Translations under genes and position numbers: made by a program | Shown here: one piece after another, positions 48,217 through 59,530 of the stretch | How positions within the stretch are numbered: the stretch's first letter is position 1 | Layout of the letters: each line of letters starts with the position of its first letter | The notes under the pieces: generated by a model | Databases searched by the model: none | Seen by the model: only the letters and a program-made list of their open reading frames with translations | What the model was told of the DNA's origin: nothing | From: Pilaira anomala | Taxonomy: Eukaryota > Mucoromycota > Mucoromycetes > Mucorales > Mucoraceae | Length of the DNA stretch: 64,000 nt | Assembly: GCA_025716855.1 (NCBI GenBank) | Contig: JAIXMQ010000035.1 | Coordinates: forward strand, 248,001-312,000 | Direction: 5' to 3'

Positions 48217-49595
48217 TTACCTATTCTTTTTTTCTTGCTTTTGAGGAGAGATTGTTTGTTCAGCAGGAGGTAACAACTCGAAACTACAGAGCAAATCTTT
48301 TGAGATAGTCATGACAGCACCATAATTATCAAATTCACCGCAATAATTTGGTGCGCTAAAAACTGTAACAAGTTTACGCTGATTAAAAAATTCATATCCA
48401 TCTTCAACAACCTAAAAATAAAAATAAATAAATAAAAGCAGTCTATTTTAACAATAGAATTATTATAGCTTACCATGTGAGCTCGACAGACAAGGTCTAG
48501 ATCAAATTTATTTAAAAAATCGTCTACGTTTTTTCTTCCAAAGCAAACGGATACGCCGCGATCATTTTCACTCCAATCAGGAGATTCTTCACTTGGATCT
48601 GACCAAAGTAAATCATTTAATAATCCATATTCTGGTATTTCAATAGGTCTTTGTATTAAACTAATTTGATTCATAGATTCCATTGAAGGTGATAATCCAC
48701 CATGTACACAAAATATTCTGTTTCCAATTAAACCTGCTATAGGCATAGTATTAAATACATCCACAAAATGTTTCCAAATCTTTACTGAACTTCTACGTTT
48801 ACATTCATCATAGAAACCATATACTATATATTGTAATAAAAATGTATATAAATATATATAATAAATAATATACTAAAATAAAGTATCTACCTCGTGTAAC
48901 ATCAGCGCATTCATGATTTCCTCTCAACAAAAAGAAATTTTCAGGGAATTTGATCTTAAAACAAAGTAACAATAAAATCGTTTCTAAACTATACATTCCT
49001 CTATCCACATAATCACCAAGAAATAAATAGTTTGAAGAGGGCGGAAATCCACTCATTTGAAATAAACGTATTAAATCATAAAATTGACCATGAATCTATT
49101 ATTGGTATAGTTTGTTACATAAAAAGCTATAAACACACTCACACAACAAGTGATATAAATAAACTTACATCACCCACGATCTTTACACCAGGATTTAATT
49201 CTAATAAAGTCTATTTTTTTATATGCTTTAATTTATAATTTAATATAATCTAAATCACTCTTTTGTTCTGTATACTTTACTGGTTGACCCAAGAAAATAT
49301 CATATGCATAACGACAAATGGCGATCATTTCAGGTTGAGTTATACAAACATGTCTACCTATATTATTACGATGACTACCCGCTTTTATTAGTCGATCAAT
49401 ACATGAATCTATATCTGCATGTATATTCTCCTCTCGTTCAAAAGTTGGATTCATATATCCTTCATCCACTGCTACTTCGGGTTTACGTATATCTGATAAT
49501 GGTGGCAATGGAGGTGGTGTAGCTGACACTGGTGCCATTTTACGTGTACCTACTGATCTCTTATTATGTTTATGTCTTGATGAACTATTTCCCAT
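48217..49595 (-). CDS. PPZ-type serine/threonine protein phosphatase (PP1-like)
   Basis: Five or more exons. The start at 49595 gives [14 protein letters not shown], an N-myristoylation context (Gly2, Ser6) like that of yeast Ppz1. A short Pro-rich tail ([16 protein letters not shown]) leads into [12 protein letters not shown]. The metallophosphatase motifs are GD-IHGQF (joined across an intron), [54 protein letters not shown] and DLVCRAHM, then [15 protein letters not shown]; the end is near 48217 (QEKKNR). Motifs GDxHG, GDxxDRG and GNHE are complete. Ppz phosphatases control cation (K+/Na+) homeostasis and wall integrity. The N-terminal extension (about 60-70 aa) is much shorter than in yeast Ppz1. 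It could also be called a divergent PP1. Confidence 0.87.
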
Positions 49596-49986
49596 TTTTA
49601 TTGTTATAGAATAATAAAAAGCGAAAAATAAAAATGAAAATAAAAAAAGGAAAAGGAAAAAAAAATTAAAAAGAAAACTGATTTTTTTTTTTATTATTTT
49701 AGTTTGTGTGTGATATTTCATTTTAGGGTACACAGGGAGAGGTAACACCAGCATTATACCTAAATTTTTGTTGAACCCCCATTGATACACTATTGGTTAC
49801 ACTGTGGCTTTCTATTTAAATGGGGGGGGGGGAGAACTAGACAGAGAGAGAGAGTGAGAGTGAGAGAGATATGTATAAATACTTGCAAGTTTTTGCATAT
49901 AAATGACACAACCAAATTACCATTTTTTTTCCTTTTCTTTTCTCTCATCATTTCTCACACACTCTTTTTTTTTTAATTGCTATAAC
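49596..49986. promoter_or_regulatory. shared divergent promoter with a G11 run
   Basis: 390 bases between the divergent phosphatase and zinc-finger genes. It contains an inverted CCAAT (ATTGG near 49794), a G11 run at 49822-49832, a GA-rich tract (about 49841-49868), and poly-T/CT sequence before the zinc-finger start. These are promoter-like but untested. Confidence 0.5.
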
Positions 49987-50343
49987 ATGTCTATGCAGCA
50001 AGAATTAAACAAGTCTCTTATTGACTTCAATCAAATCAAATCTGTAGTTCAACCTGAATCAATGGTAGGATTTTGGAATGAAATTCAATTCCTGTATGAA
50101 GCCCCTGCTAGTCAAAACCGTGCAAAACCACACATGTGTATGTTCTGTTATCGGGCCTTTTCCAGGAAACATGATTTACTTAGGCATACAAGAGTACATA
50201 CTGGTATTAAACCCTATAGATGCTCATACTGTCAAAAGACATTTGCAAGATCTGATGCCAGACGCCGTCATTTAAAATCGGATCCATTCTGCTCAAAAGC
50301 TAATCAGCTCCAAAAGATTCCTCAACAAAAGAAAGAAAAATAA
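49987..50343 (+). CDS. small C2H2 zinc-finger protein (two fingers)
   Basis: 118 aa from the ATG at 49987; an upstream in-frame Met (49903) falls in a poly-T leader and is less likely. Finger 1: CMFCYRAFSRKHDLLRHTRVH. It has the C-x2-C-x12-H-x3-H spacing and is joined by the linker TGIKPY to finger 2, CSYCQKTFARSDARRRHLKS, which ends in DPFCSKAN: its last ligand looks like Cys in place of His. The RKHDLLRH and RSDARRRH helices are typical DNA-contact helices of fungal C2H2 factors. No other domain is seen; the C-terminus is Lys/Gln-rich. It is probably a nuclear transcription factor. The target is unknown. Confidence 0.85.
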   Translation: MSMQQELNKSLIDFNQIKSVVQPESMVGFWNEIQFLYEAPASQNRAKPHMCMFCYRAFSRKHDLLRHTRVHTGIKPYRCSYCQKTFARSDARRRHLKSDPFCSKANQLQKIPQQKKEK

Positions 50344-50679
50344 ATAATAATAATAATAATAAAAAAAAACTATCCAGTTAGTATGTGTGTAGTAAACAAA
50401 TATATGAAAATAGTTGATCTATGTTTCTTTTTTTTAAAAATAAAAATAAAATAAAAATAAAAATTCATCTCTTTTTTTTTTTAATTAATATTTTGAGTCT
50501 AAACGGCAAAGTTTATATTTTTATAAATACATAATTTTAAAACAAGGGATAAAAAGCAGTGATGTCAAGATGACATTTACACAAAGAGAACGCCCTTACT
50601 AAAGCCCAGAAAAGTTAAAGAAATAATTAATGAAAGGGGGGCAAGATATTACAATTATATATATCCCAACTGCCGGTTT
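50344..50679. other. convergent 3' intergenic region
   Basis: About 335 bases between the zinc-finger and methyltransferase stop codons, starting with a TAA trinucleotide repeat (50341-50360). A GGGGGGC stretch lies near 50636. No gene seen. Confidence 0.5.
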
Positions 50680-51562
50680 TTATTTGTTTTCTAACCATAA
50701 TTGCCAACCATGTACTGTAGCACGTACTTCCTCATCCCCTGGATCTTCTTCAAACATCACTCCAATCTTTTCAGTCATAAAATGATCTACTTTGAATCCG
50801 TATCCTAATTGATCCCTATCTTCGGGATCGGCATCCACTTTGACTGGTCTTTTAGCAATCTCAAAAAATTCCAAGTCGCGGTGCGCTAAATGAGGTCGAT
50901 GATGTGTATAGAATACATAGACTCTTCCCGTTTCCGGTGTTAATAATTCTCGACACGTCTTTAACATCGCATGGTGTTGTGAATGATTAAACACGAGATC
51001 ACTTAAAATTAATACATCGTATGTCGTCTTTCCTTCTGGTAAATAGGATCTCAATCTATCTGTATCTGTTCCCCAAATATATCCGTCCACAATCGTATTA
51101 GGTACTTGATTATGCTCCACATTATAATTAATATTGTCAATTAACTCTTTGTCGGGATAATCAGTTACTACTACTTTGCTTGCTCCATTCAATCCAGCTA
51201 CTAAGCTAGGTAAAGCACCGCCTGCGCCCAACTCTAATATATATTTATCTTGCACTAACCGAGGTGTATTATCAAATAAGGAGGCAAATACCTTAGAGGC
51301 GTTCCACAAATGGTGTGCCCATAAAGGATGTGAACCTACCAACTTGATCTTTAAATCGCGATGAGCTGAGCCAACTGGTACTGACTCTCTTGTATATACT
51401 TCAAACGTTGCTTTAACTTCGGGAACTACTTCTTCTTCTTCTGCCTAAAGTTTTAACGTTAATATTTTACATAAAAAAAAGTTGTGCGAATTCACTTGGT
51501 TGCATATTTACTCCAAACAAGTCACCAGCGAAACAGTCTTCATCATCAGAGTGTTGTGACAT
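50680..51562 (-). CDS. Efm7-like protein N-terminal/lysine methyltransferase (family 16, eEF1A)
   Basis: Two exons (51512-51562 and 50680-51444) close in frame to 271 aa. MSQHSDDEDCFAGDLFG is the short acidic exon; LFG then joins AEEEEVVPEVKATFEVYTRE. SAM-binding motif: ILELGAGGALPSLVAGLNGA; acidic loop VVVTDYPDKELIDNINYNVE; active-site region DVLILSDLVFNHSQHHAML, followed by FYTHHRPHL. This order is the signature of Efm7/nicotinamide N-methyltransferase-like proteins, which methylate the N-terminus and adjacent lysine of elongation factor eEF1A in yeast. No signal or targeting sequence, so cytosolic. The next gene on the same strand ends 84 bases upstream. Confidence 0.9.
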
Positions 51563-51645
51563 TATGAAAGAATAAATTGCTTTTTTTTTATTTAAATTTT
51601 TTATTTTTTTGACATATTTTTTTAAACATGAGTGGCTTAGATATA

Positions 51646-52997
51646 TTATGTTTCTATGGTCAATAAATTATGGTAACTAGGGTTACCTGACGCATTAAAT
51701 TCAGGTACGGGTAACCATGTATACACTTTTTGTGTTATAAGATGAAATAATGAAGGTTTATACCATAATGGTAAAATAAACATCTCTTTTCCTAGCTGTA
51801 CTTGTAATACCATACCATCTTCTAGTGATGCCTTGGATCTAGCAATTATCTTAAACTGGACGACTCCTTCTTGCTCTTCTCCTCCAGAATTATGTAATAG
51901 AACACTGTCACCAAAATATTCTGGCACTTCAGCAAATTCTAATTCCCATTCCGCATATGTCGCGGTTGATAAATCCCGTCGATAGTCAGGTTCAAACATA
52001 GTCTTGAGCTGAAGAGATAGTGCAGGATCTAATGCTAGTATAGGTACCCAAGGTATCTTCTTTAGCTTGAATAAACTATCAGAAGCTATAATCTGACCAT
52101 TACTCTTCCTAGTCACTAATTTCCCTTCAAACACTTTACCTGATCTTTTTAACTCAGTCACTGCTTCATTATGTTGTAACAACATCTTTTGAACTGTCTC
52201 AAGTTCCCACGTAGAATTATACTTTGGTTTAGCAGGAGGGACCCAAATTAATTGACCATGCTGTATAATTTTTTGAGCGACCATCGTATCTAGGTATTCT
52301 TGAAATGCAACTCTATGTGAAACACGGTCATCCCACATGACAACGTTATTTAAACTAGGCACGACTTCTAACAGATGAACCAAAAAGCAAGTCTTAAATT
52401 CCATTGTAGACGAAAAAACGTTTGGTTCAAAGTTAAACATGAATTGATTTTGTTGTTGGACTTGAGCTGGATCAGGCCGAAGACCAAGGATATCAAATTG
52501 TAAGCCTTTTGAAGCTAGAATTCTTTCGATCAGTGAATGAAATGGGTGATACCTTCTACCTGTCAACAATACAGTCAAATGGGTGGGATTCGACATTGAT
52601 AATTTGACTTGTGATACAATATCTTCATTCCAAAACCCCTTCCATTGTTTATCGAGTGCATTGACTTGTAAACTTCGAATATCTCGCCACCAGCCAGGAC
52701 CTAATAGATTTTCGGTCGTGATGATATCAATAAATGAACTATGCCATAAATTACAGCTGAGTAAGGGAGATAAAAATAAAGTGGAGTCAAAATCAAATAC
52801 ATCTAACGTCGCGGGTGTTCTTTGTTGTTTGTTGTAAGGCGAGTTACGAAATTGGGTTTCTAATATTTTCTATTATTACAAAGTTTGTATTTTTATTATT
52901 ATTTAGAAAGTGAATAAAAGAAAGTCTAAGCAAAATATTGTTTTACTTGTTGTGGAGGAATCAGTTCCTCCATCCTCATTCTCATGAGTGGTGGCAT
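51646..52997 (-). CDS. HAD-superfamily protein of the Swiss Army Knife RNA-repair-like group (HAD_SAK_1)
   Basis: Two exons (52947-52997 and 51646-52869) close in frame to 424 aa. HAD motif I is TLDVFDFDSTLFLSPLLS (DxDxT), followed by GPGWWRDIRSLQ and WKGFWNEDIVSQVKLSM. HAD motif II is VLLTGRRYHPFHSLIERIL, then GLQFDILGLRPDP. This DFDST...WW...WNE...LTGR arrangement is the one I know for HAD_SAK_1 proteins of fungi. The C-terminal half (from about residue 240) is not recognised; WVPILALDPALSLQLK occurs in it. Function is unproven; the family name comes from domain fusions in which it is associated with RNA repair enzymes. The short first exon reads MPPLMRMRMEELIPPQQ. Confidence 0.82.
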
Positions 52998-55498
52998 TCT
53001 TATTGTTTAGTAATAATTAAAAAGAACACATATTCCTCATTTTTTTTTCCGCATTTAGAATATGGAATCTGAAATTAAAATATTTATTGGACAAAACATT
53101 CATTCTTTATATGTTTTAATTGGTACCTGAAACTATTAAATCTTTTAAAAGTACAATCAACAAAAGGCCAGACTATCAAAAAAAGAAAAAAAAAAGACTC
53201 TTTATATTCTATTAATTTGTATATATTCAAACGATGTTAAAAGTTCCAAAAACCTGTATTTCTCCGACACTTAGTTTTTTTGAGGGAGAAAGAATCACAG
53301 ACGTTGTGTGTGAGAAACTGGTTACAGAAATTTTGTGTTTCTAAACCAATTTTTTAAAAACTTGAATTCTGATTAACTATAAAAAAAATAGGTCAAAAGA
53401 TAAGAGACTCCTTTATTTCCTTATCTTGAGGCATTAAAAAATAAGCTTTATAACTGTTTATTAAGCTTCATTCATGCTAAACAAAAGAGTAAGGGAGCCT
53501 ATTGTCATTAGTAACCCGACTTTTTGTTGCCGTATTTGTGATATTAATATGAAGTACAATTCATCATTTTGCATAAATATCATTTAAAAAAAAATGTTAT
53601 GCCTACATAAGAGACTACATAAAAGCCCATATATTTCAGGAACTGTTTCAAAATACTTTTTACCGTATCTATCGGTAACTATCTGTTTGTATGATTGTGA
53701 GTTTATGAGTCTATAGAAGAAACCTTATTATCTGATGAGATCGTTTCAACATTGTTCTGATTTTTAGTCTGAATCTTTTTTTTCTCTGAATTGGAATTTA
53801 TACAGCATCGTAATTGTTTAATAGTAGCAGAAATGTTCATTTATATAAACTGCGATATTGACATAGTTATGTACACCGTATTAATAGACTTGTCTAATAA
53901 AAGAATGGTGTCATAATATACGTATGATTTCTGACATGTGATAAAGAAAAAAAATGGATTCAAACACAAACAGTCAGAATTATGCTAAACAATTGATTCA
54001 ATGCAAAAAGCTTAATTTAAATTGGTTCATAAACTAAAGTAACCAATAAAATGTCAATGCAGATATATTTAAGTACGAACAATTTAAATAGTATACATAT
54101 ATCACGAAAAAATCCTTTAAATGGTAGCAAACAATTTTTCATCTGTTTAGTTAGATACCCCGATAGATCCATTTTAAATAACAGTAATATTTAACTTCAA
54201 CTTAGCAAACAGGTTTTTTTTTAAAAAAATAATACTGATAAATTTATATTCATCCAACTTTTTCAACAAAAAAGAGGTTATGTAAGAAAGCTACTTTCTA
54301 AAAGAAGAAAAGGCACGTACTATATCGTCAAAAACAATTACTATAGTGTTAGAAAATTAATGAATCGATGTGATATTTATAAGATGATATGAAACACGAT
54401 TTACAATTTCCGAAGACAAAGGCAAAAAAGTTATTCCGTGCTTCATAATAAACATTTTAAGTTTACAAGTACAAGCTAACGCTTACTATGCTGCTGAATT
54501 TGTTTTTAAACAAAAATACAGCTTTTTGTTATCGATTAAATAGTATTTACAGAGTATTTTTATAGCCTTAAAGATTAATCAACCATTTCTGTGGAATCAA
54601 TACAATTATACATTGAGTGTCTCTCTAATAAAAGAAAAACGCACTTATATTTGCTCTATTTTTTGTCTAATGAATCTGCATTACTTGATATCTCTCCTTT
54701 TAAAATTCGAACTAAATTTCAAATTGAGTCGATCTCAAAAAAAAATGGGACGATCCTTCATTTGAGTGAGTTTATTTGTCTTCAAATCGAAAATGGAGCC
54801 AACAATTTAAAAAATGCAAACCTGGTTCATCTGTCGGGTTTGCACCCAAAAACATACTTAAAAGAGAAAAAAAAAGCACAGAACTATTTTGTATTATGTT
54901 TTCTTTAAAAAAAACCATTCAATGCATTTCAGTAACTTTTGGATAACTATCTTGACATCAGATTATGATTTTCATAAAATATCAAATTCTAAATATGATG
55001 TTGGGATTGGCCTCGATTTTGAGATTGATTTCCATTCCGTGAAAGACTTTTGAGATTGTAAGCGACTTTATAAATTAATTTTTTTTTAAAGATGAAAGCG
55101 GTGCAGAACCGACTTCGATGTTAGTTCTGTGGGGGTTTTTTTTTTTTCTTTTTTTTTTGGAAGATAACTAATCCTTTTAGAAGTTTGCATGTTCCAAAAA
55201 CGTTGAAAAGCCGAAAAAAACGATCTATCACCATTTAGAGAGTGCAATCTAAAGTTGGATTAAGAAAAACCAAGGACCATTTACATTACAAATTCACTAT
55301 TTAATAATAAAAAAATCCACACCAGTCGCGTTTTTGTATGTATACTTTAAATTCTAATGAGCAAGTGTACTTTATTAATTACTAAAAAAAATTATTGAGG
55401 ACTATTAAAAACCATAAAGTGTGAACTACCTATTAAAAACATTATTGATTAGGAATTACTGAAAAAAATTGAGTGCGGTCATAGAGCCCAATGCAGAT
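52998..55498. other. 2.5 kb gene-poor region
   Basis: AT-rich, with open frames of up to about 105 codons (for example 54591-54908 on the plus strand) that I cannot link to a protein; its composition is low-complexity and I regard it as unproven. It contains a CTGTGGGGGTTTT stretch near 55126. No RNA gene or repeat was recognised apart from short A/T tracts. Confidence 0.45.
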
Positions 55499-55608
55499 GC
55501 GAGGCGTTTTAAAAGCGCAGCGTGCTGCAACGTAATGAAGGTCAGTAAACACAAAGCGTAGCGAAGGGGCTTTGCTCTCAGAATGTAGTAACAGCTTAAA
55601 ACGCCTCG
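55499..55608. mobile_element. small TIR-bounded element (MITE-like) carrying the dispersed repeat
   Basis: Left end CGAGGCGTTTTAA (from 55500) is matched by TTAAAACGCCTCG at 55596-55608, its reverse complement over 13 bases. Between them lie GCGCAGCGTGCTGC and the dispersed repeat AAGGTCAGTAAACACAAAGC, then GTAGCGAAGGGGCTTT. At about 110 bases it fits a miniature inverted-repeat element. A target duplication was not evident. Confidence 0.55.
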
Positions 55609-56774
55609 TTTATCTTGAAGTTTCAAAACTCACTAATAAATGTACGAGAATATCTTCATTTTAACAGAAAAAAGCTTATCCGGCTTTAAGATTGCTTATT
55701 TATTAATTAGAAACCGTTTGGCATTTTCCGTTCTGTTATCGTAGAAAATCAATTACTGTGTGCAATATTTGTGAGCTCTTTGCGCCACAAGAGAACTGTT
55801 AAAAAATACTTTGATAAGACAGTATGTGTGTATGGTAGCTTCGTTTTATGATATCAAGTAAAAATAGATATAGTTGTGTCTTCTATAAATTTATTACGGA
55901 TATTTTTTATATCAATAAAATCGTTAAAATTTTGATCTAAAGCTTTTGATTAAGATACTGGCCTATCTTTATATATATTAGTAGCTATTAATAAAACTTC
56001 TAAACAAGATAGCTACATAATTATTCAAAATATTTTTGTAAATCCATTGGAAGGCAGTAATTCTTCTTTTTTTTTGCACTGCCTCATGTTTTGCTTACAT
56101 ATCTTTCTGTTTTTATAAGCGAAGACTTTCTTATTAGAAAAAAAAAAATGGTTATAGTGAACAAATACTTTTGATAACTGGAATTTAACCAATATACCTA
56201 AAATAAATTAATTTTGTAAATAAATGCAAATACAGTTTTCCAGAAGAGGAAAACTGAAGCAAATCAGATCAAAGTTTATATCACCGAAAAGTGACCATCA
56301 CATAACATATTTTAAACTGTCCAGAAATACTCATACATCTTACCTATTAAGTTTCTATATACTCTAACGTTAAAACTATCTATGCTATTTCTTTTCCATA
56401 CACATGTCTCTTTTCGACTCTTTTTTTTTTTCTGCTCGCAAAGCTCTAAAATCGATAAAATTTTCAACACTTGTATTTATACAACAAACTGAAAAAAAAA
56501 AAGTCTCCCGTCTTTTTATTTCGCACACTGGTCATATCTCAGTTTCTTCTTTTGTAAGTTGAGCATTGACTGATCAAAATCACCTTAAAACAGTTGTCAC
56601 ACGCGAACAACCCCTCCTAAACCCATTTATAGCGAAATAACCAATTGTCATAAAATTCAAATCATATGGGAGCTTCAAGTCACATCATGTGACATCGAAA
56701 GCGTCAAGCTTTTTAAAAAAGGTACAACTTTTCTATTTTTTTATTTGTTTCTTATTTTGTTATTACTTTAAAAG
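55609..56774. other. intergenic, promoter side of the first acyl-CoA oxidase
   Basis: About 1.2 kb, AT-rich, no gene recognised. The last 140 bases contain CCAAT (56640) and the palindrome described separately. Confidence 0.5.
56679..56693 (+). promoter_or_regulatory. palindrome GTCACAT-C-ATGTGAC upstream of the oxidase
   Basis: Perfect 7-base arms around a single C, 82 bases before the start codon; it contains CATGTG, an E-box-type core. A CATATG lies 15-20 bases upstream. A binding site for a dimeric regulator is inferred. Confidence 0.4.
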
Positions 56775-59206
56775 ATGGGCAGTGACAATAAGATTCTGGC
56801 TCAAATGAGCACCGACATTGAAGAAGCTCGTCAAAAAGCAAACTTCTCAATCGAGTCTATGCTTTATTTGCTTCGTGGTGGAAAAGAAGCAGTAGAGCGC
56901 TTAAACTCTCTTCGAGAGATAGCTGAAAGTGAACCCGTATTTAGTAAAGCCGGAGCTCCTTTCCAGAGTCGTCAAGAAGTAAATGATAGTCTAAATATCT
57001 ATTATAAATCATTTTTCTCACGCAAAAAAAAAAAAAATATGTAGCAATTATATAACTCCTTGCTTGTAGCCAAGCGTATGATTGAATTGACTGAAGAAAG
57101 AAATATGAATGATGAACAATTTACTGATTTGTTCAGACATATTGAAATGTTGACTCCTGTAAGTTGTTTTACATGCGTATAGAGAAATATATATCTGAAA
57201 TTTAACGCCTCATTTATCAATGCAGCTTGCTCTTCATTATACAGGTAAATTATGTATACTGCATAAATCATCATCTATCGTCATATTTACACTTGTTTTC
57301 TATATTAAGGTTTTATGCCCGTCATTAAGTCTCAAGGATCTACTGAACAGGCCAATAAATGGTACACTGCCGCTAGAAGACATGCCATTATTGGCTGCTA
57401 TGCTCAAACTGAATTAGGGTAACCTTTACATATAACCATGCTAAATTATAATCTTATTAATATATATAAACTGTAGTCATGGATCGAACGTTATGGGCTT
57501 AAATACAGTTGCAGTATTTGATCAAAAGTCTGACGAATTTGTTATTCATAGTCCTGATATCACAGCCGCCAAGTGGTGGATTGGTGGTTTGGGCGTTGCA
57601 TGTACACACGCTGTCGTACAAGCTCAATTAATTATTAACGATAAATCTTTTGGCCCACATCTCTTTATTGTGCCTGTCAGATCTCCCTTTGATTTGAAAC
57701 CATGCAGAGGTATTACAGTAGGTGATATTGGACCTAAAGCTTATGGCGGCTTTGCTACTACCGATAACGGATTTGCCTTATTCGATCACGTACGTATTCC
57801 TCGTGACAATATGCTTATGAGATTTGCCAAAGTTAGCAGAGATGGTGAATATACGCCTCCTGTACATATGAAGTTATCGTATGGTAGTATGGTCAAGCTT
57901 CGTGTAGACATTGTGACTGATGCTGGTTGGAAGTTGGCTAAGGCCACCACAATTGCCATTCGTTATTGTACTGTACGTCGTCAATTTCACAATCCTCCAA
58001 GCTTCAAGTTGGATGATAATCGTCTTGAATCTCAAGTTATTTCCTATTCCTCTGTACAACATCGTTTAATGCCTCTTTTGTCTACAGCATACTCATTGCT
58101 TGTAACTGGTGAATACCTTTATACTCAATTTCATACATTGATGGACCAGTTAGAAGGAAATAATGCTGATACCTTACCAGAAGTACATGCTAGCTCATGC
58201 GCTCTCAAAACATGGAGCACACGTCGTGCCACTGATGGTATTGAAGAATGTCGTAAAGCTATGGGAGGCCACGGTTATTCCATTTTTAGTGGTGTTTCCG
58301 AACTCTTTGCTAACTTTGTCCCTGCCAACACTTATGAAGGCGATAATTATGTCTTGGCTCAACAAGTGGGTCGTTTCCTTTTGAAACAATTACAAAATGT
58401 AATTAAAGGCAAACAAGTTACTTACTCTACTGCTGAATACTTGAATACCTTAGCTGAAGGAACAACCGAACCCTTCGAGTTTAATAACCCTAATGAACAA
58501 ATTTTGGATCCCAATGTTCAATTAAAAATCTTTGGCATGCGTTCAGCTCGTCTCGTGGCTGACTTAGGCCAACAATTACAATCTGGTAGAGAATGGTCTG
58601 ATTTGAATATGGAGTGCTGGGCAGTTAATCTAGCTCATGCTGAATATTTGATTATGAAGTCAATGATTCGCAAGGTTGAGAACATGAGAGCTTCTCCTGA
58701 GCATGCTAGCTTAGCTGACACCATGAAGAACATTTCTGATTTGGTAAAATACCTATCATCATGAAATACTTATAACTTATTTACTAATTCCTTAAAAAAA
58801 AGTTCTGTCTTTCTACTCTTGGATACTCATCCTTGGCTACCTTCTTATCTACATCTACTATTCATCCTTCTGATCTTGCCAGATTAAATGAGCAATATCG
58901 TGCTACTATCTCTAAAGTAGCTGATAATGCTATCGCTTTAACTGACAGTTTTGGTTTCACGGATCACGAACTTAATACAGCCTTAGGTAAGAAGGATGGT
59001 CGTGCTTACGAGCATTTATGGGATGCTGCTCAAAAGAACCCTATCAATCATGGTGAGGAGAATGCTAAGCTCACTGTAAGTTTTATATCTATTTGTTGAT
59101 AGAGCTAAGTTTAATCTTTTGTTATTTTTTTTTTCTTTAGAAATTGGTGTTGAATATCCTCCATAGTGGAAATAACTTGGATTACATAAAAGCATCCAAA
59201 TTGTAA
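56775..59206 (+). CDS. peroxisomal acyl-CoA oxidase, copy 1
   Basis: Seven exons (56775-56978, 57045-57158, 57226-57244, 57310-57418, 57477-58743, 58803-59075, 59141-59206) close in frame to 683 aa, the usual ACOX length. The N-terminal helical part is followed by LALHYTGFMPVIKSQGS, FAD-binding IIGCYAQTELGHGSN (completed across an intron), WWIGGLG, the KAYGG loop and RIPRDNMLMRF. The catalytic Glu lies in ANTYEGDNYVLAQQVGRFLL. The C-terminus ends ASKL, a PTS1 peroxisome signal. It catalyses the first step of beta-oxidation, acyl-CoA to trans-2-enoyl-CoA, releasing H2O2. Exon 3 is only 19 nt. It is followed at 325 bases by a tandem paralog with the same exon plan. Confidence 0.96.
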
Positions 59207-59530
59207 AAATAAATGATAATAAACGCATAAATCAAATGTCCTTTTGGTATCTTTTTAAAAAAATATATTCTAGAAATACATACCATAACTACGCTATTAA
59301 TTTTATATATTTTACAATGTATAAAAGATACCATTGCATATACTGAAAAATAAGGTCACTTATGTATTGTCACTTGCTATTATCCGTTACCAAAAAAAAT
59401 TGTATAGATTGATTTTCCTTAAATGGTGTATCGTAAATAAATATGCACGGCGTAAATCACTAAAAGGAAATAACAACGAACAAGTTTCAACTTTTTTATT
59501 CTTCTTTTCATTTCATATTTACATTATTAA
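59207..59530. other. spacer between the tandem oxidases
   Basis: About 325 bases with TATAAAAGATA near 59321 and little else. It should contain the terminator of copy 1 and the promoter of copy 2. Confidence 0.55.

Noticed and set aside
54591..54908. 105-codon plus-strand open frame in the gene-poor region
   Set aside because: No recognisable motif, Lys/Leu/Ser-rich and close to A/T tracts; I could not support a gene. Kept only as a remark in the region entry.
55126..55140. CTGTGGGGGTTTT stretch as a possible element end
   Set aside because: No partner inverted repeat or second copy found nearby.
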